A stretch of 64,000 nucleotides of DNA. It comes from M269 sp964640795. Its GTDB lineage: Bacteria; Pseudomonadota; Gammaproteobacteria; Enterobacterales; Alteromonadaceae. The stretch lies in NCBI GenBank assembly GCA_964640795.1, contig CAZXIN010000006.1, forward strand, positions 1-64,000. Direction: 5' to 3'. The notes beneath the pieces are model-generated. The model ran no database searches, had not been told where the DNA came from, and worked only from the letters and a program-made list of their open reading frames with translations. This document shows positions 1-9,588 of this stretch, piece by piece (position 1 is the stretch's first letter; every line of letters starts with the position of its first letter). The translations under genes were made by a program, and so were the position numbers.

Positions 1-28
1 CAATTACACACTTTATCGGAAGGTTTAA
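1..28 (+). CDS. Possible 3' end of an upstream gene, perhaps heme A synthase (partial)
   Basis: The second reading frame runs open from the window edge to a TAA at 26-28 and would encode a C-terminus ending NYTLYRKV. In Alteromonadales the gene before heme O synthase is usually COX15/CtaA heme A synthase, so this could be its tail. Only eight codons are visible, so the identity rests on gene order alone. Confidence 0.25.
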
Positions 29-35
29 GTTTCCC

Positions 36-947
36 ATGCCAAAAGTTTTATCAGACGGCTATACAAAGCCATCTTCGAGTCAGGGTTGGCGAGATTATTA
101 TGAATTGACCAAACCTAAAGTGGTCATGTTGTTGTTGTTAACGGCGTTAGTCGGTATGTGTTTGTCAACAGAAGGGGCGTTACCTCTACAGAACTTGATT
201 GCTGGTATGCTAGGTATTGGCATGTTGTCTTCGGCAGCAGCCGTTGTGAATCATGTTGTTGATCGCAAAATAGACAGTCAAATGGCACGCACATTTAACC
301 GGCCTGTTGTGAAAGGTAAGGTCTCCCCTAAACAAGCCTTTATTTTTGCCACTGTTCTTGGTGTTGTTGGCTATGTGATTCTAGAAGTGTTTACTAATCG
401 CCTGACTGCGATATTAACGCTGCTAAGCTTAGTTGGTTATGCAGTTATCTATACCATGTACTTAAAGCGCGCTACACCACAAAATATTGTCATTGGTGGA
501 TTGGCTGGTGCCATGCCGCCTCTGCTTGGTTGGACAGCAATTACAGGGCAAGTGGATCCGTTTTCGTTGATTTTGGTATTGATTGTCTTTATTTGGACAC
601 CACCACATTTTTGGGCACTGGCCATTCATAGAGAGAAAGATTACGCCAAAGCAGAAATACCAATGCTGCCTGTGACTCATGGGGTCGATTTTACTAAGAC
701 ATCTATTTTACTTTACACCATGTTACTGGCATTAATTTGCTGGATACCTTATTTAGCCGGTATGACAGGTTTGATTTATTTAGCGTCTGCAACGCTGTTG
801 AATGCTGGTTTCATGTATTACGCATGCAAGCTTAAATTTGCAGCAGAGCCAGAGACTGCTATGAAGACGTTTAAATTTTCTATTTTGCACTTGATGTTAT
901 TATATGTGGCATTGTTAGTTGATCACTATTTTATGTTTACGCTATGA
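36..947 (+). CDS. cyoE: Protoheme IX farnesyltransferase (heme O synthase)
   Basis: This integral membrane prenyltransferase of the UbiA superfamily adds a farnesyl group to heme b to make heme O, on the way to heme A for terminal oxidases. The 303 residues show many hydrophobic segments. The family's Asp-rich motif is seen as DRKIDSQMARTFNRP near residues 75-90, and the second conserved loop as REKDYAKAEIPMLP near 198-212. Length matches the family. A GGAAGG at 18-23 lies 12 bases before the ATG. The stop overlaps the next start as ATGA, so it is translationally coupled to the SCO1 gene, another cytochrome oxidase assembly factor. The symbol ctaB would fit equally well. Confidence 0.96.
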   Translation: MPKVLSDGYTKPSSSQGWRDYYELTKPKVVMLLLLTALVGMCLSTEGALPLQNLIAGMLGIGMLSSAAAVVNHVVDRKIDSQMARTFNRPVVKGKVSPKQAFIFATVLGVVGYVILEVFTNRLTAILTLLSLVGYAVIYTMYLKRATPQNIVIGGLAGAMPPLLGWTAITGQVDPFSLILVLIVFIWTPPHFWALAIHREKDYAKAEIPMLPVTHGVDFTKTSILLYTMLLALICWIPYLAGMTGLIYLASATLLNAGFMYYACKLKFAAEPETAMKTFKFSILHLMLLYVALLVDHYFMFTL

Positions 948-1582
948 ACCAGAAGCTCATTATTGTCATCGCTATTGTTGTTGCGATAGCTGCTGGAGCA
1001 TACGTGTCTATCGCTGTTGCTCCTTCCTTTGGTCATAAGGAACCTGAGTTTGTTCGCTTATACCCTCAACCGAGAGAATTGGCTGAGGTCGCGCTCACAG
1101 ACCAGCATGGTGAAGCTTTTACTAAACAACAATTGGAGGGGAAGTGGACGCTAGCTTTCGTTGGCTACACATATTGCCCAGATGTTTGCCCGACAACGTT
1201 AGCTGAGTTGAAGAGTATTTATCCGCAACTTAAAGAGATTAAGACTGATAACCCATTACAAGTTCTGTTCTTATCAGTAGATCCTAATCGTGATAAGACA
1301 GAGCGACTGAAAGAATATATAGACTTTTTTAATTCTGAATTTGTTGCTGCAAGTGCTAAGCATAAAATACTTTTCCCATTGGTACGTAGTATGGGGATGT
1401 TGTATTCATTGACTGATCCTGCGGATGATCCAGATTATCTTGTTAGCCACAGTGCGTCGGTGGTTGTGATTAATCCTCAAGCGCAAGTTATTGGACGATT
1501 TCAGCCATCTGCAGAGCCTGGTCAAGTCGCTATTAGTGATGGTCAGCAAATCTTAGCTGATATGCCTGCGCTAATGCGTTAA
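944..1582 (+). CDS. SCO1/SenC family copper chaperone for cytochrome oxidase assembly
   Basis: SCO proteins are membrane-anchored thioredoxin-fold proteins that deliver copper to, or reduce, the CuA site of cytochrome c oxidase. One N-terminal membrane anchor (about residues 4-27) is followed by the thioredoxin-like domain. The copper ligands are present: Cys78 and Cys82 in YCPDVCP, and His169 in VSHSAS. The start overlaps the cyoE stop by four bases, which fits an oxidase-biogenesis operon. Confidence 0.94.
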   Translation: MNQKLIIVIAIVVAIAAGAYVSIAVAPSFGHKEPEFVRLYPQPRELAEVALTDQHGEAFTKQQLEGKWTLAFVGYTYCPDVCPTTLAELKSIYPQLKEIKTDNPLQVLFLSVDPNRDKTERLKEYIDFFNSEFVAASAKHKILFPLVRSMGMLYSLTDPADDPDYLVSHSASVVVINPQAQVIGRFQPSAEPGQVAISDGQQILADMPALMR

Positions 1583-1614
1583 TTAGTCGATGTATTAAAG
1601 GGAGGATATGTTAG

Positions 1615-3303
1615 ATGGGCTATTCGCTGACATTTGCTTCCTTTTTATTTGTAGTCACCTCTTTGACGTGCTTAAACGCACAAGTCGTTGAAAAGAATTC
1701 TCCTAAGATAGCGATTAAAGCCAATGCTATAAGTGCACATATGGCATTCCTGTCTGATGATCTGTTAGAAGGACGAGAAGCCGCCACAAGAGGTGAAGAG
1801 CTCGCCGCACTGTATATAAAGTCCCATTTCGAAGCAGCAAATATAGAGCCTGCAGGTGTTGATGATGGTTATTACCAAAGATTTTCAACAAGAAAAAGCA
1901 ACCTCGACCTAGGTAGCGTAAGCTTTCTGGTAACAAATACAAAAGGAGAGCAAAAGTCATTTATTAATGGCGATACAGTGGCCGTTTTTAGTACACCCCA
2001 TGAAGAATATCAAAATATTAAAGCTGATTTGGTTTTTGCTGGTTCAGGAATTATAGCGCCAGAGTTTAGTATCAATGATTACGCTCATATTGACGTAAAA
2101 GGAAAGGTCGCCGTAGTGCTAGGCGGTCCAGCTGCATTTTTACCTGCCTCGGAAGCCGCACATTATGGATCGGTAACACAACAACGTATAACAGCATCAA
2201 GGAAAGGCGCGATAGGTTTGATTGTACTTTATACACCGGCTTTGGAAGCGCGGTGGCAGTTTAGCCGTTTTAAATCAATTTTAGATAGGGACGAAATAGA
2301 TTGGCTTGGGCCAGATATGACAACCTATAACGACGCCCCTAACCTTCGTATTAGAGCTTACATGGAGGGTGAGGCTGCAGAATCCTTATTTGAAGGCACA
2401 GATACATCGCTGGCTGAGCTCATTGAAGAAGCAAACCGTCAGTCACCTAAAGGTTTTCCGTTAAAAACGCGCATACAGTTTAAAAGGCACTCACTACATA
2501 ATGACGATTTGGGTGTTACTAATGTTGTAGCCTTGACGGAAGGTAGCGATCCTATTCTAAAAAATGAAGTTGTTGTTGTGTCTGCGCACTATGATCACTT
2601 GGGTATAGGTGAGGCCGTTAATGGTGACGCAATATACAATGGTGCTGGCGACAACGCTCTCGGTACTGCTGTCTTGATTGAGTTATCGCAACGTATTGCA
2701 AGAATGTCGATAAAACCCAAACGATCAATCTTGTTTTTGGCCGTTAGTGCTGAAGAGAAAGGCTTAATTGGTTCTGATTATTTTGCGCAATTCCCTACAA
2801 CTAAGAATAAGTCGATAGTGGCCAATATTAATGTAGATGGTGGTTTACCATTTTATGATTTTAGCGACGTCATTGGCTTTGGAGTAGAGCACACGCAATT
2901 GTTTGAACATTTAACATCTGCGTCTAAACAATTGGGTATAACAGTTACGAAAGATCCATTTCCTGAACAAGGAATTTTCACTCGTTCGGATCAATACTCT
3001 TTTGCTAAACGAGGCATTCCTTCAGTGTTTCTGTTTACTGGTTTTACGTCTACTGACGGCGTTAATGAAGGTCAGCGATATTGGGAATATATGACAACAG
3101 AACATGGACATAAGCCCTCAGATGATTTATCTCTTGGGTGGGATTATCAGGTGATTGCTAAATTTGCAGATCTTGTCAGGCGGTTTGTTGTAGAAACGGC
3201 AAATGCTAAGCAAGCCCCTTTATGGTATGAAAATAGTCGATTAGGTCAGCTTTTTTCTCCTGATTCAAAGAAAGCTATTTATCCGGCGCATTTAAACGAC
3301 TAA
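1615..3303 (+). CDS. Secreted M28 family zinc aminopeptidase with PA domain
   Basis: The protein has a Sec signal peptide (about residues 1-22), a protease-associated domain insert (about 130-250) and a C-terminal M28 di-zinc peptidase domain (about 300-540). Zinc and catalytic residues fit M28: His325 and Asp327 in SAHYDHLG, Asp346 in NGAGDNALGTA, Glu380/Glu381 in SAEEKGLIG, Asp408 in NVDGG, and a late His in TEHGHKPSDD. It probably removes N-terminal residues from peptides in the periplasm or outside the cell. GGAGG at 1601-1605 supports ATG 1615; the nearer ATG at 1608 is out of frame. It follows SCO1 by 32 bases but has no obvious link to oxidase assembly. Confidence 0.92.
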   Translation: MGYSLTFASFLFVVTSLTCLNAQVVEKNSPKIAIKANAISAHMAFLSDDLLEGREAATRGEELAALYIKSHFEAANIEPAGVDDGYYQRFSTRKSNLDLGSVSFLVTNTKGEQKSFINGDTVAVFSTPHEEYQNIKADLVFAGSGIIAPEFSINDYAHIDVKGKVAVVLGGPAAFLPASEAAHYGSVTQQRITASRKGAIGLIVLYTPALEARWQFSRFKSILDRDEIDWLGPDMTTYNDAPNLRIRAYMEGEAAESLFEGTDTSLAELIEEANRQSPKGFPLKTRIQFKRHSLHNDDLGVTNVVALTEGSDPILKNEVVVVSAHYDHLGIGEAVNGDAIYNGAGDNALGTAVLIELSQRIARMSIKPKRSILFLAVSAEEKGLIGSDYFAQFPTTKNKSIVANINVDGGLPFYDFSDVIGFGVEHTQLFEHLTSASKQLGITVTKDPFPEQGIFTRSDQYSFAKRGIPSVFLFTGFTSTDGVNEGQRYWEYMTTEHGHKPSDDLSLGWDYQVIAKFADLVRRFVVETANAKQAPLWYENSRLGQLFSPDSKKAIYPAHLND

Positions 3304-3331
3304 TCGACTCATCTTTGTGATGGATTACGAA

Positions 3332-5095
3332 TTAGTGATTAGCGCGTTTACGCCCGTCTAGGACGACACCCCAAATACCAATTTTGTCCCAGTCTCTCCC
3401 CTCAGTTTCAAGAGGGTTTTTGTCCAAAATGGTGAAGTCAGCTCTCATGCCTGCTTTAATGCGACCGATCTCGTTCTCTAGACCAAGTGCATAAGCTGCG
3501 TCAACGGTAATTGACTCCATTGCTTCATATTTGGAGAGCCTCTCTTTAGGATTAAATACGTTACCTTCGCGCGTTTCTCGTGTTAAATGCATTGATGCAG
3601 CAAGCAGAGGGTCAGGGGGAGCTAGAGGTGCATCCGAGTGCAGGGTGACAGGAACACCTGCGTTGCCCAATGACGCTAGGGGTGAAATCCAACGTGCACG
3701 TTTTTTTCCTAATGGCCCTCGAAAGGCCTCACCTAAATGATATACGTAGTGGCTGGCAGCAGAGACAACTGCACCTAATTCACCTGCCATTTCAATATGT
3801 GTAGGTGAAAACAAGCCACCGTGCTCTACGACAAAGCGGCCGTCTTCGCGTTTCTCTCTAAGCCTTTTTAGAGCGTTTAATGTCACTGTTTGCGCCGCAT
3901 CGCCGTTTGAGTGGATGCGTATACCAAGACCTTCATCCCAGTAGGGCTCCATTTGCTCAACGAACTGATCAGGTGGGAGTACCCATACTCCCTTTGTTCC
4001 TTTTGATTGGCCTGACAAATAGCCACCGTTGCCCAGCCTCATGGTTTGAGAATAAAAAGCGGCGTCAGCAAAGAACTTAACTTGGGGAAGCACGCGACCA
4101 GCAATCCATCCCTTACCGTCAATCATTTTCTTTATTTTCTCGATACGTCTGTCACCGTACTTGCGTTTAAAGCCGCGATGCTCTGGTACAAGAAAAAGAC
4201 GATAACCGCTGTATTGTGGGCTTACATAATTCAGCCTTAGGTGCCAGTTTTCGACAGACAAATTACTGACGCCATAACCTAGTTCTGCTACTGAGGTCAC
4301 ACCGTTTTGGTTGAGCAACTTTGAGAATTCATGTTGTCCCCGTCTTATTTCCCATACGGAAGCAATGGATGGCCTAAAAGCATCGTAGACTAGGCGTAAT
4401 GCATCTTCATAGATACGTCCTGTTAGTTCGCCTGACGAATCTCGCTCAATACCAACAAAGTCGGGTATTTCTTCGTCACTCATATCAAGCTGGGCCAGTG
4501 CAGCACTGTTTAAAAAGAAATCATGCACAGAGTAATGCCATATCAATAGCGGTCTATCTGGTGCAATTTTATCTAGATCATGGCGTGTTAAGTGGCCGTG
4601 TATTAAGTTGTGGAAGCCCCAAATAGCAATGGGCTTATTCTTGCTTTTCTCTGCGTTAACGATCTCTCGCACGCGATTAAAGAAAGCTTGTCTGTTTGGC
4701 TGGCCTTTTACAATGCCTTTAGCTGTCGGTATGTCCCAAGGTGGAGCGAAAGGCAGTGCGTATTGAATAGACCCAAGTAGCATGTGGATGTGCGGGTCAA
4801 TGAGGCCAGGGACGATAACTTTGTCTTGGAAGGTATCGTCAATTCTAGCGTTGGGAAACTGCTGGCTTAACGCTGCTAGGCTACCTACAGCAATAATATC
4901 ACCGTCCTTAACTGTGACAGCTTCAGCTATTGGCAGGTCTTGTGTCATAGTGACAATGGTTTTTGCAGGATAAATAACAGTGCCGTATTGAGGTAAGCGC
5001 AAGGCACAACCAGACACTGATAAAATCAGTATGACCAATAGGAAAACTTGCAACTTAAATTTGCTTTGGCTTGTTTGAGAATGTTTTTGAGTCAA
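3332..5095 (-). CDS. Amidohydrolase family lipoprotein (YtcJ-like, amidohydrolase 3)
   Basis: This is a metal-dependent hydrolase of the amidohydrolase superfamily, YtcJ-like, with the first metal motif DPHIHMLLG near residue 100 and the late conserved segment VTLHSDAPLAPPDPL. A lipobox (LSVSGC, about residues 25-30) predicts an exported lipoprotein, unusual for a family that is often cytoplasmic. The substrate cannot be told. The start is a TTG with no strong ribosome site; no better start lies before the signal sequence. It is the last gene of a minus-strand run with the MBL hydrolase, 165 bases away, so it may have its own promoter. Confidence 0.88.
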   Translation of the reverse strand: MTQKHSQTSQSKFKLQVFLLVILILSVSGCALRLPQYGTVIYPAKTIVTMTQDLPIAEAVTVKDGDIIAVGSLAALSQQFPNARIDDTFQDKVIVPGLIDPHIHMLLGSIQYALPFAPPWDIPTAKGIVKGQPNRQAFFNRVREIVNAEKSKNKPIAIWGFHNLIHGHLTRHDLDKIAPDRPLLIWHYSVHDFFLNSAALAQLDMSDEEIPDFVGIERDSSGELTGRIYEDALRLVYDAFRPSIASVWEIRRGQHEFSKLLNQNGVTSVAELGYGVSNLSVENWHLRLNYVSPQYSGYRLFLVPEHRGFKRKYGDRRIEKIKKMIDGKGWIAGRVLPQVKFFADAAFYSQTMRLGNGGYLSGQSKGTKGVWVLPPDQFVEQMEPYWDEGLGIRIHSNGDAAQTVTLNALKRLREKREDGRFVVEHGGLFSPTHIEMAGELGAVVSAASHYVYHLGEAFRGPLGKKRARWISPLASLGNAGVPVTLHSDAPLAPPDPLLAASMHLTRETREGNVFNPKERLSKYEAMESITVDAAYALGLENEIGRIKAGMRADFTILDKNPLETEGRDWDKIGIWGVVLDGRKRANH

Positions 5096-5260
5096 TATGT
5101 TACGCCAAATCCTGATCAGACTTCTTAATGGATTTCATATCTGTGCTAGCCAATTTTTGAGTCGATACCATACAGATTCTTTGACAGTAAATGTAGACTT
5201 TTTGATCACTTTTTTTGGACAAAACATCGGCAGTTGCATTTGGTGTAAATAAGTAACCAG

Positions 5261-6265
5261 TCATTTAAGTAACAAGATGTCATCGCTGTTAAGCAACCAG
5301 AGTGTTTTACTTTTATCTCGTTCTACTTTTGCTATAAACGGCGCCATATCATTATCAAAGCTCGACATAATTTTAGGGAATGTTCGTAATGGTTGATTTG
5401 CCGGTGTATTGAAGTCATCCCAGTGGATTGGGACAATCGTTTTTGCACCGACAGCATCAATAGTTTCTTTGATATAAGTTTGATGAAAGCTGTCGTCTTG
5501 TTTGCCTACGCCCGCGATACCAATAAATATTGTCCCTGCGTCCACCTTATCTAATGCACCTGGAATAATACCTGCGCTGCCATGTACTAAAACATTGCCT
5601 AATGGGTGTTTAATCCATATCGAAAAACTACCTCCTTCCTTGAAGGCCTTTAGAGAAGCTGGAAACTGCATCGGCTCGTCAATAGTTTGTCCAATGCCGG
5701 TTAACTTTTGCTGAAAAGGCGACACGGTTAAATGTTCTGACTGTATTAGAGTCACCTCAAACTGACCAAACCTTAATGATTCACCTGACGTTGGAACAAT
5801 AATTTGTCTTTCAGGTAAGCCCCACCCTCGCGCAATATTTGCCGTCGACTCGGAACCAACTACGGTCGCGCCTGTTTGTTTTGCTACTTCTGGTGCGTCT
5901 AACGCATGATCATGATGAGAATGTATGGGAATAACCGCCGCTACGTTGCTAATGTTAGCGCGATTTAACGAGGCCTCTACTGCTTCTGGGTTAGGTTGCA
6001 TTTTGCCCGCTAGCATCTTCCAAAAAGAAGGGCGTGTAAAAAAACCATCTGTCATGATGGATGTTTCACCATCGCTGATGACGATTGTGCTGGTGCCAAG
6101 GTATTTTGCAGTTAAGTGAGGTGCTGAATGAGCCTTATGGTTCTCAAGTAGAAAATACTTGGCGTAGCCCCCTAAATCAGTACGATTATTCAGTTGGTAA
6201 GTCAGCCACGACATGCCAATCACAAGTAATGAAAAGAGAGTTAGGAAAATACGTTTAAGTGTCAT
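5261..6265 (-). CDS. Exported MBL-fold metallo-hydrolase
   Basis: The metallo-beta-lactamase fold is shown by the metal motif HSHHDH, giving His115, His117, Asp119 and His120. An N-terminal hydrophobic segment (about residues 5-22) predicts a signal peptide or membrane anchor. The conserved late segment IVPIHWDDF resembles L-ascorbate-6-phosphate lactonase/UlaG-like and NAPE-PLD-like members, but the substrate is unknown. It begins 12 bases after the deacetylase stop, so the two are probably cotranscribed. Confidence 0.87.
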   Translation of the reverse strand: MTLKRIFLTLFSLLVIGMSWLTYQLNNRTDLGGYAKYFLLENHKAHSAPHLTAKYLGTSTIVISDGETSIMTDGFFTRPSFWKMLAGKMQPNPEAVEASLNRANISNVAAVIPIHSHHDHALDAPEVAKQTGATVVGSESTANIARGWGLPERQIIVPTSGESLRFGQFEVTLIQSEHLTVSPFQQKLTGIGQTIDEPMQFPASLKAFKEGGSFSIWIKHPLGNVLVHGSAGIIPGALDKVDAGTIFIGIAGVGKQDDSFHQTYIKETIDAVGAKTIVPIHWDDFNTPANQPLRTFPKIMSSFDNDMAPFIAKVERDKSKTLWLLNSDDILLLK

Positions 6266-6277
6266 TTATCAAAGCCT

Positions 6278-7360
6278 TTAATCTAACCAACTACCACTTT
6301 CGGTTGGGATAAACCAAGGATGCGAAAACCAATAATACCTGCCTCGGTTGCTTTTACTTGGTGCTGTGCAGTTAATACGGTGCCGGCCCGGTTTTAGTTC
6401 TTTATCCAATTCAATTAACATCTGGTTATCTTGCCATCGTGGTTTTAACACATGATTGTTGAAGAAACATTGCAATTGGGAATTATTGATATCTTCTGAT
6501 GTTTGCTCAAATGTGAGTGTAGGAGCCGTGTGATTAAAAGCCAGTTCGAATTGAGGCGATGAGTGAGGTACTAATTTTAGCGCTAAGCTATTCAATTTTG
6601 TTTTGAGTGGCTCAAGATTGGCGTAGATACCTGCAGCTGGAAATCTTGGTAGAGCACCAAAATCACTAAAGCTAGCGATGGCACCGGATTGCTGTCCAAA
6701 CCCTATGTAACCGAGTGTTGTTAGGTGTTGTTTGAGGCGACTATTGAATTCTCCGTAGGGGTAAGCGAGCAGCTTAAGGCTATAACCAAGCTCTTTCTCA
6801 ATTCTTTGCTCCGCATTCATAACATTTTCAGTATTTCTGGATAACCACTGTTGTTCTGATTCGTCACCTTCACGTTTTAGCATGTGATGGTGAGACAGGG
6901 TGTGATTAGCGAAGCTAACCCCTGTTTGTGCCATATGTTTGACTTGCTCCCACGATAGTTGATTGTTCCGAGTGCCGATCTGTTCAGGATTTATAAAGAT
7001 GGTGTAAGGAAAATTGAATGCCTTTAATATGGGATCCGCATTTTCTAGAATATTGGCATAACCATCATCAAAGGTAATAGCAACGGCTTTGTCGGGAATG
7101 CGTTTGCCATTTTTTAGAGCATCGATCATATCGGGCAACGACATCACATAGTGATTTTCAGACAAGTATTGCATATGAATACGAAACTGATCTGGAGAAA
7201 TGCTAGTCGATGGTGGTGTGCTTGAACTGACATGATGATAAAGGAGAATAACACCATTATCTTTGATATCAGACGCGAGTGATGCCGAGTCCTCTGCATG
7301 AGCAAATGAGCACTGACACAGCAACATTAGTGCTAATATACCTACCTTTCGAAACGTCAT
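6278..7360 (-). CDS. Secreted polysaccharide deacetylase family protein (NodB domain)
   Basis: A carbohydrate esterase family 4 (NodB homology) domain spans about residues 35-250. It shows the first metal motif TFDDGYANI and the second motif HTLSHHHM. Such enzymes remove N-acetyl or O-acetyl groups from polysaccharides. The C-terminal ~120 residues form a separate region I do not recognise. The frame is open up to a TTG at 7393, directly against the divergent MATE gene. I place the start at the internal ATG 7360 because it gives a compact signal peptide (MTFRKVGILALMLLCQCS...). ATG 7387 is also possible. Some of its promoter must then lie inside the first codons of the MATE gene. Confidence 0.86.
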   Translation of the reverse strand: MTFRKVGILALMLLCQCSFAHAEDSASLASDIKDNGVILLYHHVSSSTPPSTSISPDQFRIHMQYLSENHYVMSLPDMIDALKNGKRIPDKAVAITFDDGYANILENADPILKAFNFPYTIFINPEQIGTRNNQLSWEQVKHMAQTGVSFANHTLSHHHMLKREGDESEQQWLSRNTENVMNAEQRIEKELGYSLKLLAYPYGEFNSRLKQHLTTLGYIGFGQQSGAIASFSDFGALPRFPAAGIYANLEPLKTKLNSLALKLVPHSSPQFELAFNHTAPTLTFEQTSEDINNSQLQCFFNNHVLKPRWQDNQMLIELDKELKPGRHRINCTAPSKSNRGRYYWFSHPWFIPTESGSWLD

Positions 7361-7393
7361 CGTTAAATTGCCAACCATCATGATCATAACCAA

Positions 7394-8746
7394 ATGATAA
7401 CACTCCCTAATAAATTAGGAACATTGGCTGAGCATCGCCTTATCTTTGCTTTAGCTATACCTATGATCCTCAGCAATATCACAACGCCTTTACTGGGGAT
7501 GTTGGATACTGCAGTTATTGGTCATATGAGCGAAGTGCACTATTTGGCAGGGGCTTCCATAGGTGGATTGATTGTGACCCAACTTTATTGGATTTGTGGT
7601 TTTTTGCGAATGTCGATCACGGGGCTAAGTGCACAGTCCCTTGGTGCTAAGGATAACAAATCTTCCTATCGTTCTCTGACTCAAAGCCTCGTAATAGCTG
7701 GTGTTTTAGGTGTATCTTTCGTTTTTCTGCGTGACGTTATTTTGAGTTTAGGGCTGCATTTTGCTAGCGCGCAAGGAGAGGTAACTCAGGTTATCGATGC
7801 CTATTTTAGCGTCCGCATTTGGGGTGCACCTGCTGCATTATCTAGCTTAGTGTTGATAGGCTGGCTGATTGGTCAGCAGAAAGTAAAGGCAGTTCTGTTT
7901 ATTCAAATTATCGGGAATTCACTAAATGGTGCCTTAGATATTCTATTTGTTTTTGTCTTTGATTGGGGCGTAGAGGGCGTTGCTGCCGCCAGTGTTATCG
8001 CCGAATATGTGATGTTTTTTGCCGCGACTGCTGTCGTATCACGTTACGCTATTAGGGTTCCGATACAGTTATTGTGGTTCAACTTTTCAGCACTCAAGGG
8101 AATCATGCAGCTGAATACCGCCATGTTAGTACGTAATATTGCTTTACAGCTGTGCTTTGCCTTTATGACTTTCCAAGGTGTTCGTTTGGGTAACGAGTTT
8201 GCAGCTATTAACGCTATATTGATGCAGTTTTTTGTGCTGACAGCGCTAGGTTTAGACGGAATTGCTCATGCAGCAGAAGCTCTTGTGGGAGAAGCGAAAG
8301 GACAAGGCCATCATGGAGATATTGTTCGTAAAACGCAACAATCACTCTTTTGGTCATTGATGATTGCTGGAATGTACAGTGTTGGGTTTGCATTGTTTGG
8401 TATCAATGTTATTCACCTATTAACCTCAATTGAAGTCTTGCGTGTTGCCGCTACAGATTACCTCTTGCTGATGATCCTACTGCCACTTATTTGTCACTGG
8501 TGTTTCTTGCTTGATGGTGTGTTTATTGGGTTAATGCGAGCTAAGGCAATGCAAAACAGTATGTTGTTGTGTAGCGCCTTGGTGTTTTTGCCTAGCTGGT
8601 ATCTTATGCAGGCGCTTGGTAACAAAGGCTTGTGGTATGCGTTGATGATTTTTATGTTGGCACGAGGGGTTAGTCTAGGTGGTTATTTTTATTACTTAGT
8701 GCAGAAGCAGCGTCTATGCGCTCAATCGTTTTCGCAAAGCGGTTAG
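7394..8746 (+). CDS. MATE family efflux transporter, DinF-like
   Basis: A 450-residue multidrug and toxic compound extrusion transporter with about twelve membrane segments. The N-terminus (HRLIFALAIPMILSNITTPLLGMLDTAVIGH) has the pattern typical of the DinF branch, which exports drugs or metabolites using a sodium or proton gradient. Length matches the family. No Shine-Dalgarno is visible before ATG 7394. The start abuts the divergent deacetylase frame, and the last 77 bases overlap the convergent small membrane protein gene. Confidence 0.93.
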   Translation: MITLPNKLGTLAEHRLIFALAIPMILSNITTPLLGMLDTAVIGHMSEVHYLAGASIGGLIVTQLYWICGFLRMSITGLSAQSLGAKDNKSSYRSLTQSLVIAGVLGVSFVFLRDVILSLGLHFASAQGEVTQVIDAYFSVRIWGAPAALSSLVLIGWLIGQQKVKAVLFIQIIGNSLNGALDILFVFVFDWGVEGVAAASVIAEYVMFFAATAVVSRYAIRVPIQLLWFNFSALKGIMQLNTAMLVRNIALQLCFAFMTFQGVRLGNEFAAINAILMQFFVLTALGLDGIAHAAEALVGEAKGQGHHGDIVRKTQQSLFWSLMIAGMYSVGFALFGINVIHLLTSIEVLRVAATDYLLLMILLPLICHWCFLLDGVFIGLMRAKAMQNSMLLCSALVFLPSWYLMQALGNKGLWYALMIFMLARGVSLGGYFYYLVQKQRLCAQSFSQSG

Positions 8747-8951
8747 CGAAGATGCCGACATAACCTTTTATTGCGCAGAGGCCACCGACGAGCAATAAAA
8801 TAAAACCGGGTATTTGCAGCCAGTAAGTGAATTGGGCACCGAGTAAAATAAAGACGGCGCCAACCACAAAAATAATTAAGCCCAGTTTGAATGTTGACCA
8901 GCTTTTTTTAGGCTCGCTGCCTAAACGATATACTAAGTTTCTAATGAGCAT
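8670..8951 (-). CDS. Small two-helix membrane protein, unknown function
   Basis: A 93-residue protein with two hydrophobic segments (about residues 24-42 and 46-66) and a charged C-terminus. I do not recognise a family. It follows nfuA by 17 bases on the same strand and is probably cotranscribed with it. Its final 77 bases run antisense to the 3' end of the MATE gene. The clear membrane topology and tight spacing suggest a real gene despite the overlap. Confidence 0.7.
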   Translation of the reverse strand: MLIRNLVYRLGSEPKKSWSTFKLGLIIFVVGAVFILLGAQFTYWLQIPGFILLLVGGLCAIKGYVGIFANRFAKTIERIDAASALSNKNNHLD

Positions 8952-8968
8952 AGGTTGTCATCATTAAA

Positions 8969-9547
8969 TTAGTAGTATGAGTGCTCGCCAGCCATATGCT
9001 CTGTTGCGTCTTTAATTGCAGTAAGCTCGCCGCTAAACCTCTCAAGCATTTCTTTTTCGATACCGTCTTTTAGTGTGACATCAACCATAGAGCAACCGTT
9101 GCAACCACCACCGAATTGTAGCATCGCCTCACCGTCCTCAGTGATTTCCGCTAACATCACCATTCCACCGTGACCGGCTAGTTGAGGGTTAATTTCAGTT
9201 TCAATCATATAACGAACACGGTCGTATAAAGGAGCATCGTCATCAACTTTTCGCATTTTCGCGTTAGGCGCTTTAAGGGTAAGTTGTGAACCCATTTGGT
9301 CGATAACGAAATCAATTTCGGCTTCATCTAAATAAGGGGCACTTTCCGCGTCGACAACGGCATCAAAGCCGGTAAAAGGCAGTATAGTGTCGCTTTCTTC
9401 AACAGCATCTGGTGGACAATAAGAAACACCACATTCCGCAGTAGGCGTGCCAGGGTTTACTACAAACACACGAATATTCGTATTAGCTTCTTGATTTGAA
9501 AGCAATTTTACAAAATGTGATTGGGCGGGTTCAGAGATAGTAACCAT
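8969..9547 (-). CDS. nfuA: Fe-S biogenesis protein NfuA
   Basis: NfuA is a carrier that receives 4Fe-4S clusters and delivers them to apo-proteins. The N-terminal half is a degenerate A-type scaffold domain (about residues 1-95). The C-terminal NifU-like domain has the cluster-binding CxxC as Cys149 and Cys152 in GGGCNGCSM. The length of 192 residues is typical. AAGGA lies about 8 bases before the ATG. Gene order next to comF and bioH resembles the gntX/nfuA neighbourhood of other gammaproteobacteria. Confidence 0.97.
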   Translation of the reverse strand: MVTISEPAQSHFVKLLSNQEANTNIRVFVVNPGTPTAECGVSYCPPDAVEESDTILPFTGFDAVVDAESAPYLDEAEIDFVIDQMGSQLTLKAPNAKMRKVDDDAPLYDRVRYMIETEINPQLAGHGGMVMLAEITEDGEAMLQFGGGCNGCSMVDVTLKDGIEKEMLERFSGELTAIKDATEHMAGEHSYY

Positions 9548-9588
9548 CTAAACGATCCTTACAGCAAAATAATCTGGTTGTATGATAA

